From contig JAKCBU010000077.1 in assembly GCA_021839095.1 (NCBI GenBank), positions 1-6,052 on the forward strand: a DNA stretch of 6,052 bases, given 5' to 3'. Below are positions 5,949-6,052 of this stretch, one piece after another (the stretch's first letter is position 1; every line of letters begins with the position of its first letter). Position numbers and translations under genes: made by a program. Origin of the DNA: Pseudomonadota bacterium (GTDB taxonomy: Bacteria > Pseudomonadota > Gammaproteobacteria > Acidithiobacillales > Acidithiobacillaceae). The notes beneath the pieces were generated by a model. It was not told the DNA's origin, did not search any database, and saw only the letters and a list, made by a program, of their open reading frames with translations.

Positions 5949-5981
5949 CGTGTGTAACACATGCGTTCTCCTGGGGAACTC

Positions 5982-6052
5982 ATGAGCAATACAATGTTTA
6001 TATTAAGTTTTATAGGAAATCCCCCACTTTTTTGTACCATATTTATAGATCG
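5982..6052 (+). CDS. Open frame running off the right edge, unknown
   Basis: From ATG at 5982 the frame stays open to the window end for 23 full codons, beginning MSNTMFILSFIGNPPLF. The peptide is hydrophobic, as at the start of a membrane or exported protein, but AT-rich DNA encodes such residues by chance. GGGGA (5973-5977) lies four bases upstream, which is a weak and rather close ribosome binding site. Base composition changes sharply here: from 5986 to the end only about 19 of 67 bases are G or C. The same stretch could equally be a promoter region with no gene. Confidence 0.18.
   Translation, partial: MSNTMFILSFIGNPPLFCTIFID

Larger units (their letters stand above)
5627..5981. other. 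Gene-poor, structure-rich intergenic region
   Basis: About 355 bases without a convincing gene. Open frames exist on both strands, including an 82-codon plus-strand frame from 5607 and a 99-codon minus-strand frame ending at 5741. They lack good ribosome binding sites, show no recognisable motif, and are rich in Arg, Pro, Ser and Cys, as expected for noncoding GC-rich DNA. What the stretch does hold is a terminator-like hairpin, a palindrome, a possible pseudoknot and an imperfect direct repeat, listed separately. I saw no tRNA, tmRNA, RNase P RNA or SRP RNA signature. Confidence 0.6.

Noticed and set aside
5741..6040. Minus-strand open frame of 99 codons at the right end
   Set aside because: There is no ribosome binding site in the twelve bases available and no recognisable motif. 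The residue composition fits random GC-rich DNA, and it runs across the structured elements.

Overview
The window is a GC-rich, tightly packed bacterial chromosome segment made mostly of housekeeping genes. The leftward neighbours (dnaE, accA, tilS) follow the order familiar from gammaproteobacteria and their relatives. DksA with an intact four-cysteine zinc finger also points to Proteobacteria. A clear CbbY-type xylulose-1,5-bisphosphate phosphatase suggests an autotroph with a Calvin cycle. My best guess is an Acidithiobacillus-like chemolithoautotroph, but that is inference from gene content and base composition, not a database match.

Layout: (1) Bases 1-2779, plus strand: the C-terminal end of dnaE (cut by the left edge), accA (GTG start, good ribosome binding site) and tilS. 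tilS overlaps the end of accA by 23 bases, so the three look like one transcription unit. (2) Bases 2813-4613, minus strand: dksA followed after four bases by a dihydroorotase gene (pyrC type). This pair converges on tilS with only 33 bases between the stops and no evident terminator. (3) Bases 4614-4776: a divergent promoter region between dksA and cbbY, in which the two predicted -35 boxes lie on top of each other. (4) Bases 4777-5541, plus strand: cbbY, then an overlapping 30-codon ORF with a strong ribosome binding site. (5) Bases 5627-6052: no convincing gene. This stretch holds a weak terminator-like hairpin, several inverted and direct repeats, a possible RNA pseudoknot, and an abrupt change to AT-rich sequence from about 5985, where an open frame runs off the right edge.

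Functionally the genes cover DNA replication (DnaE), the first step of fatty acid synthesis (AccA), decoding of AUA codons (TilS), pyrimidine synthesis (dihydroorotase), the stringent response (DksA) and removal of a Rubisco inhibitor (CbbY). I see no defence system, prophage, insertion sequence, CRISPR array or tRNA. The most unusual sequence feature is a near-perfect 48-base inverted repeat inside the dihydroorotase coding region. The least explained region is the structured, gene-poor right end.
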